A stretch of DNA of 64,000 nucleotides from Geodermatophilus tzadiensis (GCF_003002915.1 NZ_PVTG01000005.1:62001-126000); one strand, 5' to 3'; shown: positions 37,432 to 46,681, numbered from the stretch's first letter. The notes: generated from the sequence alone by a model not told the origin. Program-made: numbers and translations.

Positions 37432-38574
37432 GTGGACGTCCCCTTCTGGGTCTGGGCGATCACGGTCGGCGCGATCATCGCCATGATCGTGTTCGACTTC
37501 GTCGGCCACGTGCGCACACCGCACGCCCCGTCGCTGCGCGAGGCGGCGACCTGGTCGGCGATCTACGTCGCCATCGCCGTCGTGTTCGGCATCGGCGTGT
37601 GGGTCTTCGCCGGCGGCCAGTACGGCGGTGAGTACTTCGCCGGTTACATCACCGAGAAGAGCCTCTCGGTGGACAACCTGTTCGTCTTCGTCCTGATCAT
37701 GGCCAGCTTCGCGGTGCCCCGGGAGCTGCAGCAGAAGGTGCTGCTGTTCGGCATCGCCTTCGCGCTGGTCCTGCGGACGGTCTTCATCCTCCTCGGCGCC
37801 GCGGCGATCGAGAACTTCAGCTGGGTCTTCTACCTCTTCGGCGCCTTCCTCATCTACACCGCCGTCGTCCAGGCCCGCGCCAGCGGTGACGAGGACGACG
37901 AGTTCAAGGAGAACGGCTTCCTCCGGCTGGTCCGCCGCGTCATCCCGACCACCGAGGAGTACCACTCCGACCGGATGACGACGAAGCTCGACGGCAGGCG
38001 GCACATCACCCCGCTGGCCATCGCGCTGGTCGCCATCGGCAGCGCCGACATCCTCTTCGCCGTCGACTCGATCCCGGCCATCTTCGGCCTGACCGAGGAG
38101 ACCTTCCTCGTCTTCGCCGCCAACGCCTTCTCGCTGCTCGGCCTGCGCCAGCTGTTCTTCCTCATCGACGGCCTGCTCGACCGGCTGGTCTACCTGCACT
38201 ACGGCCTGGCGGTCATCCTCGGCTTCATCGGCGTCAAGCTGCTCATCCACGCCCTGCACGAGAACGAGCTGCCGTTCATCAACGGCGGCGAGCACGTGAC
38301 GGCCATCCCGGAGGTGCCGACCTGGCTGTCGCTGGCGGTCATCGTGGTCACCCTGCTCGTCACCACCGTCGCCAGCCTCGCCCGCAGCCGCCGCGACGAG
38401 CGGGAGGCCGCGGCCCGCGCCGGCCGCACCGGCACCCCGACGGTGGGCACCACCGGCCCGGGCGTCGCGGGCGAGGTGCGCGCGGACGGCGTCCCCGCCG
38501 ACAGCGGCGACCGCTCCGTGACCCCGGCGCCGGCCGGGTCGCGCGACCCCGGGGACGGGCGCGGCACCGTCTGA
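37432..38574 (+). CDS. TerC/Alx-family membrane protein, likely manganese exporter
   Basis: A 380-aa integral membrane protein. The GTG at 37432 has GGAGG eight bases upstream. About eight to nine membrane segments cover residues 1-325, with the family motifs EKSLSVDNLFVFVLIMASF and ADILFAVDSIPAIFG, whose Asp residues lie inside the membrane and probably bind metal. The last 55 residues are a Pro/Gly-rich, disordered cytosolic tail unusual in length. Bacterial TerC/Alx/MeeF-type proteins export Mn2+, and the upstream yybP-ykoY element supports that here. It opens the Ter island; a hairpin at 38644-38682 separates it from terD. Confidence 0.93.
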   Translation: MDVPFWVWAITVGAIIAMIVFDFVGHVRTPHAPSLREAATWSAIYVAIAVVFGIGVWVFAGGQYGGEYFAGYITEKSLSVDNLFVFVLIMASFAVPRELQQKVLLFGIAFALVLRTVFILLGAAAIENFSWVFYLFGAFLIYTAVVQARASGDEDDEFKENGFLRLVRRVIPTTEEYHSDRMTTKLDGRRHITPLAIALVAIGSADILFAVDSIPAIFGLTEETFLVFAANAFSLLGLRQLFFLIDGLLDRLVYLHYGLAVILGFIGVKLLIHALHENELPFINGGEHVTAIPEVPTWLSLAVIVVTLLVTTVASLARSRRDEREAAARAGRTGTPTVGTTGPGVAGEVRADGVPADSGDRSVTPAPAGSRDPGDGRGTV

Positions 38575-38643
38575 CCCCCGCCCGGCGACGGCGCCGGGGA
38601 ACCTGTTGCCGCCCGTGATCGTCGGGCAGTATCCGAGACACGT

Positions 38644-38682
38644 CCGCTCCGCGGGACGCCCGACCGGCGTCCCGCGGAGCGG
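38644..38682 (+). terminator. Hairpin after terC
   Basis: Perfect 17-base arms CCGCTCCGCGGGACGCC and GGCGTCCCGCGGAGCGG with a five-base loop, 70 bases beyond the stop and 124 before terD. Confidence 0.7.
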
Positions 38683-38805
38683 TGCCGGGGGCCGAGCCCG
38701 GGCGCCCGCGCCCGCGCCGTCGTCCGGCAGCGCCGGCTCCGCCGGCGCCCGAGCAGGGCGGCGACCGCCGACCCGCTACCGCACGCGACATGGGAGTCCA
38801 AACAG

Positions 38806-39387
38806 ATGGGTGTCAGCCTCTCCAAGGGCGGGAACGTCTCGCTGACCAAGGAGGCCCCGGGTCTGACCGCGGTGAACGTCGGCCTCGGCTGGGACGTCAA
38901 CACGTTCTCCGGTGGCGACTTCGACCTCGACGCATCGGCGATCATGGTCGGCCCCGAGGGCAAGGTCACCCCGGACGACTCGGGCTTCGTCTTCTTCAAC
39001 AACCTGCGCAGCCCCGACGGCTCGGTGGTGCACGTCGGTGACAACCTCACCGGCGCCGGCGAGGGCGACGACGAGGTCATCCAGGTCGACCTCTCCTCGG
39101 TCCCGCCGACCTGCCAGAAGATCGTCTTCCCGGTGTCCATCTACGACGCGGACAGCCGCAAGCAGAACTTCGGCGCCGTCCGCAACGCGTTCATCCGCGT
39201 GGTCAACCAGGCCAACGGCGCGGAGATCGCCCGCTACGACCTGACCGAGGACGCCTCGGTCGAGACCGCCATGGTCTTCGGCGAGCTGTACCGCAACGGC
39301 GCCGAGTGGAAGTTCCGCGCGGTGGGCCAGGGCTACGCCTCCGGCCTGCGCGGCATCGCCCAGGACTTCGGCGTCAACGTCGGCTGA
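38806..39387 (+). CDS. terD: TerD-family stress protein
   Basis: A 193-aa single-domain TerD protein of canonical length. [20 protein letters not shown] is the family N terminus. [11 protein letters not shown], then [19 protein letters not shown] and [18 protein letters not shown] hold the acidic residues that bind Ca2+ in characterised members. The end is [27 protein letters not shown]. TerD proteins are cytosolic or membrane-associated components of chemical and metal stress responses, including tellurite resistance, whose biochemistry is unresolved. It stands alone between two hairpins, so it may be expressed separately and more strongly than the genes after it. Confidence 0.95.
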   Translation: MGVSLSKGGNVSLTKEAPGLTAVNVGLGWDVNTFSGGDFDLDASAIMVGPEGKVTPDDSGFVFFNNLRSPDGSVVHVGDNLTGAGEGDDEVIQVDLSSVPPTCQKIVFPVSIYDADSRKQNFGAVRNAFIRVVNQANGAEIARYDLTEDASVETAMVFGELYRNGAEWKFRAVGQGYASGLRGIAQDFGVNVG

Positions 39388-39392
39388 CCCCC

Positions 39393-39424
39393 GCCGGGCC
39401 CGGACCCCCGCGTCCGGGCCCGGC
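39393..39424 (+). terminator. Hairpin after terD
   Basis: Perfect 13-base arms GCCGGGCCCGGAC and GTCCGGGCCCGGC with a six-base loop directly behind the stop codon. Confidence 0.65.
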
Positions 39425-39558
39425 ACCCCGGCCGGGTGGCGACGCCGCCCGGCCGGGGCCGCCGCGCTGCGCTGCGCCAGCCCTCGAGACCCGGAGGTCC
39501 CCATGGCCGAGCCCGGCCGCCCGTCCACCCCCCGCCCCCGCGGCTGAGCGGCCGCAGC

Positions 39559-40944
39559 GTGGTCCACGTCCTCACCCGGGGCGGCAACGTCGGCCTGGCC
39601 CAGGCCGGCCTGACCGGTCCCGTCGTCGTCACCCTCACCTGGACCCCGGCCCCCGGGGTCGACGCCGACCTGTCGGCCTTCCTCACCACCGGCGCCGGCA
39701 GGGTCCGCAGCGACGACGACTTCGTCTTCTACAACCAGCCCTCCGGGGCCGGCGGCGCGGTCCGCCACCTGGGCAAGTCCACCCGCGGCGGCGCCACCGT
39801 CGACCAGGTGCGCATCGATCCCGCCGCGCTGCCGCCCGACGTCGAGAAGGTCGTCATCGGCGCCTCCCTCGACGGGGCGGGCACCTTCGGCGGGCTCTCC
39901 GGCCTGGCCGTCGAGGTGGGCCCCGAGGGCGGCGCGGCCGCCGTCCGCTGCGAGCTCGCCGCCGGTCCGGAGACCGCCCTCGTCTTCGCCGAGGTGTACC
40001 GCCGCGGCGCGGAGTGGAAGGTCCGCGCGGTCGGGCAGGGTTTCACCACCGGCCTGGCGGGGCTGGCCACCGACGTCGGCGTCAGCGTCGACGACGAGCC
40101 GGCGACCGCCGCCCCGCAGGCCGCCGCCCCGGCACCCGCGGCGCCGCCGGTGAGCACCCCGCCGGTGAGCACCCCGCCGGTGAGCATGGAGAAGCGCCGG
40201 CTGGTCGACCTCGAGAAGAAGCTCGCGACCTCCGCCCCGCAGATGCTCAGCCTGGTCAAGACCGCCGGCGTCAGCCTGGAGAAGCGCGGCCTGGGCGAGC
40301 ACACCGCGCGGGTCGCCCTCGTCCTGGACATCTCCGGCTCGATGGCCGCCCTCTACCGCGCCGGCGCCGTGCAGCGGCTGGCCGAGCGGGTGCTCGCGCT
40401 GGGGCTGCGCTTCGACGACGACGGCGTCGTCGACGTGTTCCTCTTCGGCAAGGACGTCCACCGGCCCGAGCCGGGGCTGCGCCTGGAGGGCCACCAGCAG
40501 TACATCGCCGACCTCACCCGGCAGTACCGGCTGGAGTACGACACCCGCTACGGCGCGGCGATGGCCGCCGTCCGGCAGGCCTACTTCGGCGACAGCCGGG
40601 AGCGCGTCGAGCCGCAGCCGGCGCAGGTGCCCGTGTACGTCATGTTCCTCACCGACGGCGCGCCCAGCGACAAGGCGGTGGCCACCCGGCAGATCCGGTC
40701 GGCGTCGTTCGAGCCGGTGTTCTGGCAGTTCATGGGCATCGGCCCGGAGCGGCAGTTCTCCTACCTGCAGCGCCTGGACGACCTCGAGGGCCGCTACACC
40801 GACAACGCCGACTTCTTCGCCGTCGCCCAGGACGACCTCATGGGCCGCCGGCCGATCAGCGACGACGCGCTGTTCGACCGGCTGATGACCGAGTACCCCG
40901 ACTGGCTGCGCCGGGCGCGCGCCCAGGGACTGCTCCTCCGGTGA
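39559..40944 (+). CDS. TerD-vWA fusion (TerF-type) protein, start uncertain
   Basis: The protein begins with a TerD domain ([20 protein letters not shown] to [16 protein letters not shown], about residues 1-175). A Pro/Ala linker with three PPVST-type repeats follows, then a vWA domain (about 250-462) with MIDAS residues in LVLDISGSM and [11 protein letters not shown]. Such TerF/TerY-like proteins are thought to be metal-dependent scaffolds of the Ter complex. The first in-frame start with family similarity is GTG 39559, which has no good ribosome site. The strong GGAGG at 39493-39497 serves ATG 39503 in another frame that stops after 14 codons. A one-base difference in the C-runs at 39528-39539 would join them. 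Treat the N terminus as provisional. Confidence 0.85.
   Translation: MVHVLTRGGNVGLAQAGLTGPVVVTLTWTPAPGVDADLSAFLTTGAGRVRSDDDFVFYNQPSGAGGAVRHLGKSTRGGATVDQVRIDPAALPPDVEKVVIGASLDGAGTFGGLSGLAVEVGPEGGAAAVRCELAAGPETALVFAEVYRRGAEWKVRAVGQGFTTGLAGLATDVGVSVDDEPATAAPQAAAPAPAAPPVSTPPVSTPPVSMEKRRLVDLEKKLATSAPQMLSLVKTAGVSLEKRGLGEHTARVALVLDISGSMAALYRAGAVQRLAERVLALGLRFDDDGVVDVFLFGKDVHRPEPGLRLEGHQQYIADLTRQYRLEYDTRYGAAMAAVRQAYFGDSRERVEPQPAQVPVYVMFLTDGAPSDKAVATRQIRSASFEPVFWQFMGIGPERQFSYLQRLDDLEGRYTDNADFFAVAQDDLMGRRPISDDALFDRLMTEYPDWLRRARAQGLLLR
40144..40185 (+). repeat. 15-base tandem repeat in the TerF linker
   Basis: CCGCCGGTGAGCACC occurs twice in full and once more up to GAGC, encoding PPVST-type units between the TerD and vWA domains. 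It is likely to vary in copy number. Confidence 0.7.
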
Positions 40945-41003
40945 GCCGCCGGCTCGCCGGCACCGCAGGACCCACATCCAGCAGCGGGTGGAAGGGAACG
41001 ACC

Positions 41004-42200
41004 GTGCGCCACTTCGCGTACCTGACCGACGACGACCGCGACCGGCTGTTCGCCGTCCCCCCGGGGGACGTCGGCCCGGCCACCCAGCGCGGCATGCTCG
41101 CGCTGGCCCTCGGCGCCACGCTCTACAGCCCCGGCACCCGGCCGGCGCTCGACGCCGACGCCGAGCGGGCCGCCTCGATCGGCGCCACCAGCGTGGTCTG
41201 GTGCCTGGAGGACGCCATCCCGCACGCCGAGGTGCCCGCCGCCGAGGCCAACGTGGTGGCCGCGCTGCAGCGGCTCGACCAGCGGGCCGGCGACGGCGGG
41301 GACCTGCCGCTGCTGTTCGTCCGGGTGCGCACCCCCGAGCAGATCCGCTCGATCGCGCTGGCCGCCGGTCCCGCCCTGCCCCGCCTCACCGGCTTCAGCC
41401 TGCCCAAGGCCACCGGCGGCACGCTCGGCCCGATGCTGGCGGCGGTCGCCGAGGTCAGCGCCGCGACCGGCCACCCGCTCTACGGCATGCCGATCCTCGA
41501 GACCGCCGACCTGGCCTGGCGGGAGACCCGCGCCGGGGCGCTGACCGCGCTCGCCGAGGTCGTCGAGGAGCACCGCGAGCACGTGCTGTGCCTGCGCGTC
41601 GGCGGCACCGACCTGTCGGGGCTGTTCGGCCTGCGCCGCGACCGCGACACCACCATCTGGGACGTCGCCGTCGTCCGCGACTGCCTGGCCGACGTGGTCA
41701 ACCGCTTCACCCGGGGCGGCGAGCACGTGGTCACCGGCGCGGTGTGGGAGCACATCCCCGGCCCCCGGCTGTTCAAGCCGCAGCTGCGCTCCACGCCGTT
41801 CAGCGACCAGCACGAGGGCCCGCTGCGGCAGCGGATGATCGACGGCGACCTCGACGGGCTGATGCGCGAGGTGGCGCTGGACAAGGCCAACGGCGTGCTC
41901 GGCAAGACGGTGATCCACCCGTCGCACGTGTCGGTGGTCAACGCGCTGCTCACCGTCTCCCGCGACGAGTACGACGACGCCCTCGAGGTGCTCATGGCCC
42001 GCGGCCGCGGCGGCATCGCGGTGTCCGGGCACGGGCGGATGAACGAGGTCGGGCCGCACGCGCTGTGGGCCGAGCTGGTCAGCCGCCGCGCCGCGGTCTA
42101 CGGCGTGGTCGCCGACGAGGCCGCGCTGGTCGAGCTGCTCTCGGCCGGGCAGCGCCGGCTGGCCGAGGTGTTCGCGGTTGGGGAGGCCCGGCGCTCGTGA
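41004..42200 (+). CDS. HpcH/HpaI (CitE-like) lyase of the Ter biosynthetic cassette
   Basis: A 398-aa TIM-barrel protein of the HpcH/HpaI aldolase/citrate-lyase-beta family. The GTG at 41004 has GAAGGGAACG upstream. TSVVWCLEDAIPHAEV holds the family's acidic metal-site motif. FVRVRTPEQIRSIAL, then FSLPKATGG and GMPILETADLAW supply the Arg, Lys and Glu positions, and GKTVIHPSHV is the typical C-terminal motif. Members cleave or form C-C bonds of acyl-CoA or keto-acid substrates. In Ter islands this enzyme is part of a predicted pathway for a nucleoside-like metabolite; the reaction is unknown. It heads four genes joined by successive GTGA overlaps. Confidence 0.88.
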   Translation: MRHFAYLTDDDRDRLFAVPPGDVGPATQRGMLALALGATLYSPGTRPALDADAERAASIGATSVVWCLEDAIPHAEVPAAEANVVAALQRLDQRAGDGGDLPLLFVRVRTPEQIRSIALAAGPALPRLTGFSLPKATGGTLGPMLAAVAEVSAATGHPLYGMPILETADLAWRETRAGALTALAEVVEEHREHVLCLRVGGTDLSGLFGLRRDRDTTIWDVAVVRDCLADVVNRFTRGGEHVVTGAVWEHIPGPRLFKPQLRSTPFSDQHEGPLRQRMIDGDLDGLMREVALDKANGVLGKTVIHPSHVSVVNALLTVSRDEYDDALEVLMARGRGGIAVSGHGRMNEVGPHALWAELVSRRAAVYGVVADEAALVELLSAGQRRLAEVFAVGEARRS

Positions 42201-43468
42201 CGGCGCTCCTGTCGGGTGCCGCGCTGGACGGCACCGTCTCCCGCCTGCTCGACGTCCGCGCGGCGGACCCGGCCGGCTTCGCCGCGCTGTGCGGCCTGGG
42301 CCTGCGGGACAACCCGCGCCGCGCCCACCTGGTGGTCTCCCGGGTGCTGGGCAAGCACGTGCCGGTCGCGCCGGACGCCGTCCTCGGCGCCGGGGCGGCG
42401 GTGGGGGACGCCGTGGCCGCCGTCCTCGGCGACGACGTCCCCGGCCTGGTCGTCGGCTACTGCGAGACGGCGACCGGCCTCGGCCACGCGGCCGCGGCCC
42501 GCCTCGGCGCGGCCTGCCTGCACACCACCCGGCGGGTGCACCCCGGCGTGCCGGTGGCCGCCCGGTTCGCGGAGGAGCACTCGCACGCCGTCGCCCACGC
42601 GCTGCAGCCGGCCGGCCCGGTCGGGCTGGACGCCCCCGGGGCGCTCGTCCTGGTCGACGACGAGCTGACCAGCGGCCGCACCGCGCTGAACACCGTCGCC
42701 GAGCTGCAGGCCCGCTGGCCGCGCGAGCGCTACGTCGTCGCCACCCTGCTCGACGCGCGCACCGCGGCCGCCCGGTCGGCGTTCGCCGAGCGGGCCGCGG
42801 CGCTGGGTGTGCGGGTCTACGTCGCCGCCGTGCTCACCACGGAGCTGGAGCTGCCCGGCGACGTCCTCGAGCGGGCCGCCGCCGCCCGCGCCGCGCTGCC
42901 CGGCCCCGCGCCCGCACCCGCCGGTGCGCCGGGCGCCGTCGTCCGCCACGGGGGCCTGTGGCCGGCCGGCGTGCCCACCACCGCCCGGCACGGCCTGACC
43001 CCCGCCGGCACGGGACGGCTGCACGCGGCCGCCGACGCCGTCGCCGCGGCACTCGCACCCGCGCTGGCCGGCAGCCGCGGTGTCCTGGTGCTCGGCACCG
43101 AGGAGCTCATGTACGCGCCCACCGTGGTCGCCGCCCGGCTGGCCGGCCGACTGCCCGGCGTCCCCGTCACCACCCAGTCGACCACCCGGAGCCCCGTGCA
43201 CGCCGCCGACGACCCCGGCTACGCCCTGCGGCGCAGCCTCGCCTTCCCCGCGCCCGACGACCCGTCGCGGCTGTCCCGGGTGCACAACCTGGCCGACCCG
43301 GCCGCCGTCCCCGCCGCCGGCCGGTGGGCGGACCTGCGGGCCGACGACGTCGTGGTCGTCGCCGACGCGCCGGCCGCCGACTGCGCGCCGCTGGCCGAGG
43401 CGCTGCGCCCGTTCGCCGCCCGCGCGGTGCACCTGGTGCCCGTGCCGGTCGCGGAGCCCGCGCCGTGA
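42197..43468 (+). CDS. Phosphoribosyltransferase-TRSP domain protein
   Basis: A 423-aa two-domain protein overlapping the lyase gene (GTGA). Residues about 1-235 are a PRTase fold with a clear PRPP loop, ALVLVDDELTSGRTALNTV. The second half (about 260-423) matches the TRSP domain found only in Ter-associated proteins (SRGVLVLGTEELMYAPTVVA, PGVPVTTQSTTRSPV). It probably transfers a base or analogue onto phosphoribose in the Ter metabolite pathway. The organisation HpcH, PRTase-TRSP, second PRTase-like and HAD is the cassette described computationally for Ter systems; biochemical function remains unproven. Confidence 0.87.
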   Translation: MTALLSGAALDGTVSRLLDVRAADPAGFAALCGLGLRDNPRRAHLVVSRVLGKHVPVAPDAVLGAGAAVGDAVAAVLGDDVPGLVVGYCETATGLGHAAAARLGAACLHTTRRVHPGVPVAARFAEEHSHAVAHALQPAGPVGLDAPGALVLVDDELTSGRTALNTVAELQARWPRERYVVATLLDARTAAARSAFAERAAALGVRVYVAAVLTTELELPGDVLERAAAARAALPGPAPAPAGAPGAVVRHGGLWPAGVPTTARHGLTPAGTGRLHAAADAVAAALAPALAGSRGVLVLGTEELMYAPTVVAARLAGRLPGVPVTTQSTTRSPVHAADDPGYALRRSLAFPAPDDPSRLSRVHNLADPAAVPAAGRWADLRADDVVVVADAPAADCAPLAEALRPFAARAVHLVPVPVAEPAP

Positions 43469-44589
43469 CCGCGGCGGCGGCCCTCGCGCCCGCCGTCCCC
43501 GGCCGGTTCGGCTCCTACGCGCCCGAGGAGGTGACCTGGCTGCTCACCGACCTGTCGTCGGTCGCGCTGGAGCGCGGCACCGAGGACCGCGAGGAGGCCA
43601 TCCAGTCGGGCACCCACTACTCGGAGATGCTGCCGGTCGAGTACCAGCCCGACGCGGCCTACCTCGCGCTGTTCGACGCGGCGCTCGAGGCCTCGGCGGG
43701 CCGGCTGGCCGACGCCGTGGCCCGGGTCGGCGAGCTGGTGTGGGACGCCGCGGCCGCGCACGGGCAGACCCCGGTGCTCGTCTCGCTGGCCCGTGCCGGG
43801 ACGCCGATCGGCGTGCTGCTGCGCCGCTGGTACCGCGCCTCCCGGGGGGTCGACGTGCCGCACTACACGATCTCGATCATCCGCGGCCGCGGCATCGACG
43901 AGGTGGCGGTGGCGCACGTGCTCGCCCGGCACCCGGCGTCGGCGGTGCGCTTCGTCGACGGCTGGACCGGCAAGGGCGCCATCCAGCGCCAGCTCACCGC
44001 GGCCGTCGCCGGCTGGGTCGCCGCGCACCCGGAGGACGCCGCCCTCGACGACCGGCTCGCCGTCCTGGCCGACCCCGGCGGCTGCACGGAGCTGCACGGC
44101 ACCCGCGACGACTTCCTCATCCCGAGCGCCTGCCTCAACAGCACGGTGTCGGGGCTGGTGTCGCGCACGGTGCTGCGCGACGACCTCATCGGCCCCGGCA
44201 TGTTCCACGGCGCGAAGTACTACGCCGAGCTCGCCGGGTCCGACGTGTCGGCGCGGTTCGTCGACACCGTGGCCGCCGCCTTCCCGGCCGCCCCGCCCGC
44301 CGACGACGTCCCGGCCGGCGCGCGCACGCCCACCTGGGCCGGCTGGACGGCGGTGGAGCGGATCGCCGCCGAGCACGGCATCGCCGACGTCCACCTGGTC
44401 AAGCCCGGGGTCGGGGAGACCACCCGGGTGCTGCTGCGCCGGGTGCCCTGGCAGGTGCTGGTCCGCCCCGACCGGGCCGAGGACCTGCGGCACGTCGCCG
44501 CGCTGGCCCGCGCCCGCGGGGTGCCGCTGGTCGACGTCCCCGACCTGCCCTACTCCTGCGTGGGGCTGATCCGGCCGGTGGGCCGGTGA
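43465..44589 (+). CDS. StiP/PRTase-like protein of the Ter cassette
   Basis: A 374-aa protein overlapping the PRTase-TRSP gene by GTGA. FGSYAPEEVTWLLTDLS and QSGTHYSEMLPVEYQP open the family. VSLARAGTPIGVLLRRWYRA then SIIRGRGID and VRFVDGWTGKGAIQRQL resemble a phosphoribosyltransferase with a degenerate PRPP loop. IPSACLNSTVSGLVSRTVL carries a conserved Cys, the reason some databases call the family a StiP cysteine protease. Whether it is a transferase or a protease is unsettled. Genome context with the second PRTase and the HAD protein favours a role in the same biosynthetic route. Confidence 0.82.
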   Translation: MTAAAALAPAVPGRFGSYAPEEVTWLLTDLSSVALERGTEDREEAIQSGTHYSEMLPVEYQPDAAYLALFDAALEASAGRLADAVARVGELVWDAAAAHGQTPVLVSLARAGTPIGVLLRRWYRASRGVDVPHYTISIIRGRGIDEVAVAHVLARHPASAVRFVDGWTGKGAIQRQLTAAVAGWVAAHPEDAALDDRLAVLADPGGCTELHGTRDDFLIPSACLNSTVSGLVSRTVLRDDLIGPGMFHGAKYYAELAGSDVSARFVDTVAAAFPAAPPADDVPAGARTPTWAGWTAVERIAAEHGIADVHLVKPGVGETTRVLLRRVPWQVLVRPDRAEDLRHVAALARARGVPLVDVPDLPYSCVGLIRPVGR

Positions 44590-45392
44590 CGGCGGTGCTG
44601 CCGGCGACCCTGGCCGCGGTCGACCTCGACCGCACGCTCATCTACTCCGCCGCCGCGGCCGGGGACACCGCGGGCCTCGAGGTCGTCGAGCACCTCGACG
44701 GCGCCCCGCTGTCGCACGCCACCCCGGCCTCCTGGGCGCTGCTCGCCGAGCTGGCCGGCCGGGCGCTGGTCGTCCCGGTGACCACCCGCACCGTGGCGCA
44801 GTACGAGCGGGTGCGGCTGCCGCTGCTGCCCCGGTACGCGCTGTGCGGCAACGGCGGGGTGCTGCTCGTCGACGGCGTCCGCGACCCCGGCTGGGACGAC
44901 TGGGCGGCCGGCGTGGCCGGGCGCGCGGCGCCGCTGCCGGAGCTGCTCGGCCTGCTCGAGGCGGTGGCCGGGCAGCCGTGGGTGCGCACCGTGCGCGCCG
45001 CGGAGGACCTGTTCTGCTACCTCGTGGCGCACTCCCGGGCCGGCATCCCGGAGGACTGGCTGGCCGGCACCGCGGCCGCCGCGTCGGCCGCGGGCGCCAC
45101 CCTGTCGGTGCAGGGCCGCAAGGTGTACCTCGTGCCGGCCGGGCTGTCGAAGGCCGCCGGGCTGCTCCGGCTGCGCCGCCTGCTCACCGCCGGCGGGGCC
45201 GCGCCGCGGCTGCTGTGCGCCGGCGACAGCCTGCTCGACGCGCCGATGCTGCTGGCCGCCGACGCCGCCGTCCGGCCCGCGCACGGCGAGCTGCACGAGC
45301 AGGGCTGGACCGGCGCCCGGGTCGCGGTCACCGCGGCCACCGGCGCCGCGGCCGGCGAGGAGATCGTGCGCTGGCTGCTCGACCGGGCCTAG
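44586..45392 (+). CDS. HAD-superfamily phosphatase of the Ter cassette
   Basis: A 268-aa HAD hydrolase, GTG start overlapping the previous stop. Motif I is AAVDLDRTLIYS (nucleophile and acid Asp), motif II lies near VVPVTTRTV, motif III Lys is in VPAGLSKAAGLLRL and motif IV is LCAGDSLLDAPML. The layout resembles sugar-phosphatase/Cof-type HADs. It likely dephosphorylates the final nucleotide-like intermediate of the cassette. Its TAG stop shares the palindrome CTAG with the stop of the convergent coiled-coil gene, so no room is left for a classical terminator. Confidence 0.88.
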   Translation: MTAVLPATLAAVDLDRTLIYSAAAAGDTAGLEVVEHLDGAPLSHATPASWALLAELAGRALVVPVTTRTVAQYERVRLPLLPRYALCGNGGVLLVDGVRDPGWDDWAAGVAGRAAPLPELLGLLEAVAGQPWVRTVRAAEDLFCYLVAHSRAGIPEDWLAGTAAAASAAGATLSVQGRKVYLVPAGLSKAAGLLRLRRLLTAGGAAPRLLCAGDSLLDAPMLLAADAAVRPAHGELHEQGWTGARVAVTAATGAAAGEEIVRWLLDRA

Positions 45393-46681
45393 TCGGCCCG
45401 GGCGGTGCGCACCAGCCCGGCCAGCCCCCGCTCGATCGAGGTCGCCTCGCGCAGCACCGCGCCCACGTCGGGCCGCTCGGCGCGCGCGGCCTCCTCCAGC
45501 GGGGGCAGCCGCCGGGCGAGCTCCTCGAAGGTGCGGCGGAAGCGGCGGGCCCGCTCTTCGGGGAGGCCCGCGAGGAACCGGCGGGCGTCGACCAGCGCGC
45601 GCTGCACGTCGCCGAGCAGCGCCCGGGGGTCGGCGGCCACCGCGTCGAGCTGCTCCAGGCGCCCGGTGGCCGCGCGCACCTCGTCGTCGACGCGGCCGGC
45701 CGCGGTCCGCACCTGGGCGAGCAGCGCGGCCGCGGCGGGGACGTCGAGCACCGGGGCGGCGAGGACGCCGTCCAGGCCGGCCAGGGCGGCGTCGACCTCG
45801 CGCAGCGCCTCGGCCGCCCGCTGCGGCGCCCGCTCGACGTCGGCCCAGGCCGAGAGCGGGTAGCGCCGCCGCAGCTCGCTCATCACCGGCGCCAGCCGCT
45901 CGTGCCGGGTGCCCAGCGCCTCCCGCCGGGTGTGCACCGAGGCGGCGCCGCGGCGCACGTCGGCGGCGCGGCCGGGCAGCGCCCGGGCCCGCTCGGCGAC
46001 CGACGCGGCGGTCCGCCGCGCCTCCTCGGCGGCGCTGCCGGCGGCGCCGGCGCGGCGGGCGGCCAGCTCGGCCTCCGCCCTCGCGGCCGCGGCCCGGGCA
46101 CCGGCGAGGGCGGCGTCCAGCGCGGGGTCGGCCAGCCCGGCGGCGGTGGCCTCCCCGAGCGCGGCGCGGGCGGCGGCGACCGCGTCGCGGGCCGCGGAGA
46201 GCGTGCGCGTGGCCCCGGCGCGGGCGCTCGAGGCGGCGGTGAGGGCCTCGCCGTACTGCTCGCGGAAGCGCAGCACCTGGGCGAGCACCTCGCGCAGCGC
46301 GTCGGCCGCCCGGCCCAGCTCGGCGGTGGCCGCGCGGGCCGGTCCGGACTCGGTCGCGGCGTCCGCGTCATGGTTGGAAAGCGCCTGCAGATAGTGTCCA
46401 ATGACCGCGTCGGCGTGGGCGGAGAGGTCCCGCCAGTCACGGGTCAACGAGTCGGGGGCGGATGCGGCGTGCTGGGCCCGGCCTCCGCGCGCAACAGCCG
46501 CCGCGGTCTCCTCCGCACGCTCCTCGGCCACGGCCACCGCGTCCGGCAGGTCGCTGAGCGCCGCGTCGAGCTCCAGCATCGCCGCGGCCGCCGCCTCGCG
46601 CGCCGCGGCCGCCCGGCGCCGGGCGGCGTCCGCGTCGCGACGCCACCAGCGGGGAGCCGCACCGGAACCGAGCCCGGCCAT
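45389..46681 (-). CDS. Ala/Arg-rich coiled-coil protein
   Basis: A 430-aa soluble protein with no signal or membrane segment. The ATG at 46681 follows GGGAGG. Nearly the whole chain is helical, rich in Ala, Arg and Glu, with heptad-like runs (AARRRAAAAREAAAAAMLEL; REVLAQVLRFREQYGEALTA; RRFRRTFEELARRL). A brief Trp/Asp-containing break, LTRDWRDLSAHADAVIGHYL, may be a hinge. I recognise no enzyme family. It is convergent with the HAD gene, sharing its stop palindrome, and divergent from the DUF475 gene. A scaffold or membrane-adaptor role within the Ter assembly fits the context but is inferred. Confidence 0.8.
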   Translation of the reverse strand: MAGLGSGAAPRWWRRDADAARRRAAAAREAAAAAMLELDAALSDLPDAVAVAEERAEETAAAVARGGRAQHAASAPDSLTRDWRDLSAHADAVIGHYLQALSNHDADAATESGPARAATAELGRAADALREVLAQVLRFREQYGEALTAASSARAGATRTLSAARDAVAAARAALGEATAAGLADPALDAALAGARAAAARAEAELAARRAGAAGSAAEEARRTAASVAERARALPGRAADVRRGAASVHTRREALGTRHERLAPVMSELRRRYPLSAWADVERAPQRAAEALREVDAALAGLDGVLAAPVLDVPAAAALLAQVRTAAGRVDDEVRAATGRLEQLDAVAADPRALLGDVQRALVDARRFLAGLPEERARRFRRTFEELARRLPPLEEAARAERPDVGAVLREATSIERGLAGLVRTARAD

